A DNA stretch of 64,000 nucleotides from Glandiceps talaboti (taxonomy: Eukaryota > Hemichordata > Enteropneusta > Spengelidae), in NCBI RefSeq assembly GCF_964340395.1, contig NC_135549.1, positions 13,016,842 to 13,080,841 on the forward strand, in the 5' to 3' direction. Numbering within the stretch: position 1 is the first letter of the stretch; each line of letters opens with the position of its first letter. Below the pieces are notes generated by a model. The model saw only the letters and a program-made list of their open reading frames with translations. It made no database searches and was not told the DNA's origin. Position numbers and translations under genes: made by a program. This document shows positions 62,941 to 64,000 of this stretch, one piece after another.

Positions 62941-64000
62941 CTTCAAGACAGAACAATAAGATGACATGAACAAATTACACATCATCTTTGCTATCACAAT
63001 TAAAATGTGTTTTAATTAACAAGTTTATCAACAAAAACAATTACCGATATCCTCAATATCTGATTATATGCAAATTATAATCATTATGAGTCACCTGTAT
63101 GCTAATTATGTACTTTGATAAGTAATCCTCTATGTATCGATATCTTGGTTATGTATATGGTATATTTTAATGAAATAAATGTACATTTTGCCAAGATTAA
63201 AGTGGTCATTATGTGGATGACGACAAATCATTAATGGATATCTATTTTGGATTTATAATAATTTATTAATTCACAATTTTAGCATGTTTTCCTACTTGAA
63301 GAAAAAACGTGAAAGTAGACTAAGTTCAGGCAAGTCTGTGTGTGTGTCACTTAATAAATTGTACATGCAATAACAAATTTTTACAGAGATTTTAGCTTCT
63401 TGCAATTTATTGAGTAACAAACATAGACTTGGTCTAACTTTCACATAGTTTTTTTTCAAGTAGGGAAACATGGTATAGTTATTTTACAAATGAAATCCAA
63501 AATATAATGTTACCCTTTTGTCATCTGTATGGCCACCATGCAATGTTGGTGACACAATTCATTTCATTCCTGTTTTTGTTAGTTTTGATAGTTTCCCAAC
63601 CTTATCTGCTTTGACTGCCTGTATTTCCCAATAAAGTGAAGCAATCCAAATTTCATAAAACTGTTCATAATTCTTTGTAAATCTACTATCATCATCACTG
63701 AAATACTGGTTGATTGCAAATAAAATGAATATGTGATAGCCTCTCCTGTCTCACTTTTAAGACAAGTTATATCATGAAGTAATCATTGGCATGAACATTT
63801 GCTAAATAGGTCTGAAAGTAGAATATTATTCATCAATTTAATATCACTCCAAACAGACCAAGTAATATTGATGAATCATCAGAGAGGATTTTGTGGACTA
63901 ATATTTCTTATCTAAAAGTCAAAACTGTCCAAATTCATGACGATATCAGGTACATAAAATCTACATCTAAAAACCAAGTAATAATCATATTTGTAGTACC
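62941..64000. other. tafazzin intron (right edge of window)
   Basis: AT-rich. Holds the fold-back repeat listed separately. I looked for the expected upstream tafazzin exons on the - strand and did not recognise them. Confidence 0.45.
63278..63475. mobile_element. ~200-bp fold-back (hairpin) MITE-like repeat
   Basis: Left arm (about 63278-63372; CATGTTTTCCTACTTGAA, GTGAAAGTAGACTAAG, TAATAAATTG) is matched in reverse complement by the right arm (about 63395-63475; CAATTTATTGA, CTTGGTCTAACTTTCAC, TTCAAGTAGGGAAACATG). Only about 20 bp separate the arms. Confidence 0.75.

Overview
The window is a stretch of a nuclear genome from an animal, most likely a marine invertebrate bilaterian. Genes are split into many short exons with GT-AG introns, the DNA is AT-rich and full of microsatellites and small inverted-repeat elements, and every recognisable gene is a conserved metazoan housekeeping gene. 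I cannot name the species from sequence alone.

Layout from left to right. (1) 236-11018, + strand: the C-terminal half (16 exons, about 1,068 residues) of the largest TFIIIC subunit, GTF3C1; its start lies left of the window. (2) 13055-19996, - strand: a complete RPAP3 gene (11 coding exons, 526 aa), with a likely non-coding first exon near 20.7 kb. (3) 20.8-23.9 kb: intergenic, with a (GA)n tract and a 1.7-kb inverted-repeat element flanked by TTA. (4) 23917-33764, + strand: a nine-exon gene for a 563-aa protein with three tandem trihelix Myb/SANT-like DNA-binding domains, each encoded by its own exon pair. (5) 35243-37147, - strand, tail-to-tail with the previous gene: a two-exon HARBI1-like PIF/Harbinger nuclease of 388 aa whose third catalytic position appears to be Arg instead of Glu. 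(6) 37.2-40.1 kb: remains of a non-LTR retrotransposon, a 38-bp inverted repeat and the FBH1 3' region. (7) 40074-53781, - strand: complete F-box DNA helicase FBH1 (20 coding exons, 1,423 aa) with a PIP box at its extreme N-terminus. (8) 54784-59017, + strand: ANKRD16 (7 exons, 399 aa), head-to-head with FBH1 across less than 200 bp. (9) 61765-62940, - strand: the last three exons of tafazzin; the rest lies to the right.

The most unusual part is 21.7-37.8 kb. PIF/Harbinger transposons encode two proteins, a DDE nuclease and a Myb/trihelix DNA-binding partner. Here an intron-bearing nuclease gene with a damaged catalytic triad lies beside an intron-bearing triple-trihelix gene, and the neighbourhood carries at least two short elements with GGG-starting inverted termini and 3-bp TTA target duplications, which are Harbinger-like hallmarks. 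This may be a domesticated two-gene Harbinger module, although chance adjacency is not excluded.

A second theme is short tandem duplication across gene parts. I see duplicated splice sites in GTF3C1, relic duplicate exon pieces in FBH1 and tafazzin introns, a repeat spanning the ANKRD16 stop codon, and in-frame coding repeats in GTF3C1 and FBH1.
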